This document shows positions 61,898 through 64,000 of a stretch of DNA of 64,000 bases, piece after piece; within the stretch, counting starts at the first letter, position 1, and every line of letters begins with the position of its first letter. Where the stretch lies: NCBI GenBank assembly GCA_000437435.1, contig FR899625.1, positions 151,520 to 215,519 of the forward strand, read 5' to 3'. The notes under the pieces were generated by a model that made no database searches, had not been told where the DNA came from, and worked only from the letters and a program-made list of their open reading frames with translations. The position numbers were made by a program, and so were the translations under genes. The DNA comes from Clostridium sp. CAG:768 (GTDB lineage Bacteria > Cyanobacteriota > Vampirovibrionia > Gastranaerophilales > Gastranaerophilaceae).

Positions 61898-63742
61898 ATG
61901 TGTGGAATAGTCGGATATGTAGGAAATAAGTCTGTTGTAAATATATTATTGGACGGATTAGAACAATTAGAATACAGAGGATATGACTCGTCAGGTGTTG
62001 CAGTTATGTGTGATAGTGAAATTAAGGTTTACAAAGCTATCGGTAAATTGCAAAATTTGCGAAATGAATTATCCGGACATGAAAAAGAATATTCTCAATC
62101 AACAATGGGTATTGGTCATATAAGATGGGCAACTCATGGAGCTCCTACTCTTTTGAATGCTCACCCACACACTTGTACTTGTGGAAATTTGGTTGTAGTT
62201 CATAATGGTATTATTGAAAATTATAAAGAATTGAGAGAAGAATTATCGAAAGATGGTTGCGTATTCCGTTCTCAAACTGATACTGAGGCTGTAGCTCATT
62301 TAGTTGCTAGAAAGTATGCAGAATGTAAAAATTTAACAGAGGCTGTAAGATTAGCTTCTGAAGAAATTGAAGGAGCTTATGCTCTTTGTGTAATGCATAA
62401 TGACTGTAAAAATACTTTAGTTATTACAAAAAGAAATGCACCGCTTTTAGTAGGTATTGGTGAAGGGGAATATTATGCTGCATCAGATGTTCCTGCAATA
62501 ATTAAGCATACCAATAAAGCTGTTTATTTAGAAGATAACCAAATCGCAACATTAACACCAGATAGCATGGAACTAATTGATGCTGATGGTAATAAAGTTA
62601 CTCCAAAAATTGAAGTTTTACCTTGGGAACCTGTTGCTTTGAGTAAGATGGGATATAAACATTTTATGCTTAAAGAAATTCATGAACAGCCTGATGTAAT
62701 TAGAAATATTTTAGTTGGTCGTTTGCATGCTCCAGATGAAAATATTGTATTAAATGAAGTAAAATTAAATAAAGATACTTTAAAAAATCTTGATAGGATT
62801 CAAATTATAGCATGTGGAACTTCATTACACGCTGCTATGATTGGAAAATATTTAATCGAAAGTTTCTGTGGAATAGCTGTGGATGTCGAGGCTTCAAGTG
62901 AATATATTTACAGAAAAACAGTTACTAATGAAAGAACTTTAGTGATTGGTGTTTCTCAATCAGGAGAAACAGCTGATACTTTGACTGCTATTAAGCAAGC
63001 TAAAGCAAAAGGTTCTCATATTTTGATTATTACAAATAGACCTGATAGTGCTATGGCAAGGGAAGCTGATAGTTTAATTCCTGTAAATGCAGGTATTGAA
63101 GTATCTGTTGCTGCTACAAAATCTTATATTGCTCAGCTTATGGCATTTTATTTATTATCTTTATATATGGCTGAAATTAAAGATAGTATTGCAGCATCTA
63201 CATTAACTTCATTAAAAGCAGAATTAATGCTTCTACCTCAAAAAATAGAACAAATTCTTGCGCATAAAGAAAATATTCAAACAGTTGCAAGAGCTTATGC
63301 AAATACAAAAGATTTTATTTATATTGCTAGAGGAATAAATTACCCAACAGCTCTAGAAGGTGCATTGAAGCTTAAAGAAATTAGCTATATTAACGCAACA
63401 GGATATCCTGCAGGAGAGTTAAAACACGGTCCTATTGCAATGTTGGATGAGACTATGCCTGTGTTGTCAATTTTGATGAACGGTTCTGTTTATGAAAAAC
63501 TTCTTTCAAACAGTGAAGAAGCTAAGGCTAGAAATGCAAGAATGATTGCGCTTACTAACTCAAAAGATGAAAAGTTAAAGGATTTATTTGAACATATAAT
63601 CTATGTTCCTGATGTTCAAGAGCTTTTCTCTCCAATTATTGCGATGATTCCGTTGCAATTAATAGCATATTACATTGCAGAATTTTTAGGAAAAGATGTT
63701 GACCAGCCTAGAAATTTAGCAAAATCAGTAACAGTAGAATAA
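61898..63742 (+). CDS. glmS: Glutamine-fructose-6-phosphate aminotransferase (isomerising)
   Basis: GlmS makes glucosamine-6-phosphate from fructose-6-phosphate and glutamine, the entry to peptidoglycan precursors. The 614-residue protein begins MCGIVGYVG, with Cys2 as the amidotransferase nucleophile, and has HIRWATHG and NGIIENY in the glutaminase domain. Two SIS domains follow with CGTSLHAAMIGKY and GVSQSGETADT, then the C-terminal DQPRNLAKSVTVE. TTGGAGAGC precedes the ATG. A terminator follows. Confidence 0.97.
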   Translation: MCGIVGYVGNKSVVNILLDGLEQLEYRGYDSSGVAVMCDSEIKVYKAIGKLQNLRNELSGHEKEYSQSTMGIGHIRWATHGAPTLLNAHPHTCTCGNLVVVHNGIIENYKELREELSKDGCVFRSQTDTEAVAHLVARKYAECKNLTEAVRLASEEIEGAYALCVMHNDCKNTLVITKRNAPLLVGIGEGEYYAASDVPAIIKHTNKAVYLEDNQIATLTPDSMELIDADGNKVTPKIEVLPWEPVALSKMGYKHFMLKEIHEQPDVIRNILVGRLHAPDENIVLNEVKLNKDTLKNLDRIQIIACGTSLHAAMIGKYLIESFCGIAVDVEASSEYIYRKTVTNERTLVIGVSQSGETADTLTAIKQAKAKGSHILIITNRPDSAMAREADSLIPVNAGIEVSVAATKSYIAQLMAFYLLSLYMAEIKDSIAASTLTSLKAELMLLPQKIEQILAHKENIQTVARAYANTKDFIYIARGINYPTALEGALKLKEISYINATGYPAGELKHGPIAMLDETMPVLSILMNGSVYEKLLSNSEEAKARNARMIALTNSKDEKLKDLFEHIIYVPDVQELFSPIIAMIPLQLIAYYIAEFLGKDVDQPRNLAKSVTVE

Positions 63743-63748
63743 TATTAA

Positions 63749-63772
63749 AAGAGCCTTTTTATAAAGGCTCTT
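63749..63772 (+). terminator. Intrinsic terminator after glmS
   Basis: A 10-bp perfect stem (AAGAGCCTTT / AAAGGCTCTT) with a TTAT loop, six bases past the glmS stop. Confidence 0.8.
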
Positions 63773-63783
63773 ATGGTATTCAT

Positions 63784-63942
63784 ATGATAAAATCAGAAGT
63801 TGTAAAAATAAAAAAAATAAAAGATTTTGATAATCTTTATATTGAAAAAGAATTGATTAAATTGAATAAAAATCCGATAAGGTGGGCAATTATAGATATT
63901 ACATCAGAGTATTTGTCTGTAAGTTTATCTTATAAAGATTAA
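63784..63942 (+). CDS. Small hypothetical protein
   Basis: A 52-residue open frame starting MIKSEVVKIKKIKDFDNLYI and ending SEYLSVSLSYKD. It is Lys/Ile-rich and soluble, with an amphipathic look. No Shine-Dalgarno is visible before ATG 63784, and it follows a terminator. Composition matches coding sequence here. Function unknown. Confidence 0.5.
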   Translation: MIKSEVVKIKKIKDFDNLYIEKELIKLNKNPIRWAIIDITSEYLSVSLSYKD

Positions 63943-64000
63943 AATATGTAACAATTAAATAAGATAGTTTAAAGAAATTAGAATATATATCCGATATTCA

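Noticed and set aside
1..64000. CRISPR arrays, insertion sequences, prophage or integrative elements
   Set aside because: No regularly spaced repeats, transposase, integrase or phage structural genes were found on either strand.

Overview
The window is a visibly AT-rich bacterial chromosome segment, densely coded on both strands, with a housekeeping backbone and no phage, plasmid, IS element or CRISPR array. A large pyruvate:ferredoxin oxidoreductase, a rubredoxin and a thioredoxin reductase point to an anaerobic fermenter. An RpoD-type sigma factor, a YidC with a loop insertion, a glyQ without adjacent glyS, and many N-methylated pilin genes plus pilT fit a non-photosynthetic relative of Cyanobacteria (Melainabacteria/Vampirovibrionia, gut Gastranaerophilales type). 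This placement is inference from gene content, not a computed phylogeny.

Layout. 1-7 kb: a partial gene, queA and yidC, tRNA-Pro, a zincin-like protein, rubredoxin, thioesterase, rluB-coaE, and a tandem pair of Cys/His peptidoglycan-hydrolase-like proteins. 7-13 kb: a TPR gene split by a frameshift at A8, an MsbA-like exporter with a small coupled partner, ugd, an alpha/beta hydrolase, tRNA-Leu and a tRNA-like remnant. 13-20 kb: rplS-rbgA-rnhB, the first pilin, a large TPR protein, mnmG. 20-28 kb: small and GNAT proteins, the second pilin, tRNA-Gln and tRNA-Asn, a PglK-like ABC flippase, a Bax-inhibitor-like membrane protein, mtaB. 28-37 kb: nifJ, a RelA/SpoT-fold candidate, rlmD, exported proteins, tRNA-Val, a PHP phosphoesterase, the sigma factor. 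38-50 kb: recN, pilin, GH13-like enzyme, response regulator, P-loop kinase, pilin, glyQ, two tandem APC permeases, pilin. 50-64 kb: pgi, trxB, a structured intergenic region, pilT, recO, the sixth pilin, clpB, a phospholipase-C-like protein, an M48 peptidase and glmS.

The main discovery candidate is a set of six scattered type IV pilin/pseudopilin genes at about 15.6, 21.1, 40, 44.3, 49.4 and 56 kb. Every one carries a G/C homopolymer of 9-10 bases between its start codon and the prepilin cleavage site, and I see no other G run this long in the window. With the best-spaced start codon, all six are out of frame and would need 8 or 11 bases to be read through. The tract lies in the leader that prepilin peptidase removes, so its length could switch expression without changing the mature pilin. 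All six tracts are G-rich on the same chromosomal strand although three genes point each way, and they share flanking sequence. This is consistent with a multi-locus phase-variable or frameshift-gated pilin repertoire that PilT-driven fibres would use.

A second recurrent pattern is a short N-terminal tag (M-[QK]-I-[NS]-x-[VI], then P-[NS]-F) on otherwise unrelated proteins without signal peptides: an alpha/beta hydrolase, a GNAT, a small protein and a hydrophobic coiled-coil protein, with weaker matches on a phospholipase-C-like protein and a zincin-like protein. Several genes also appear to have leaderless transcripts.
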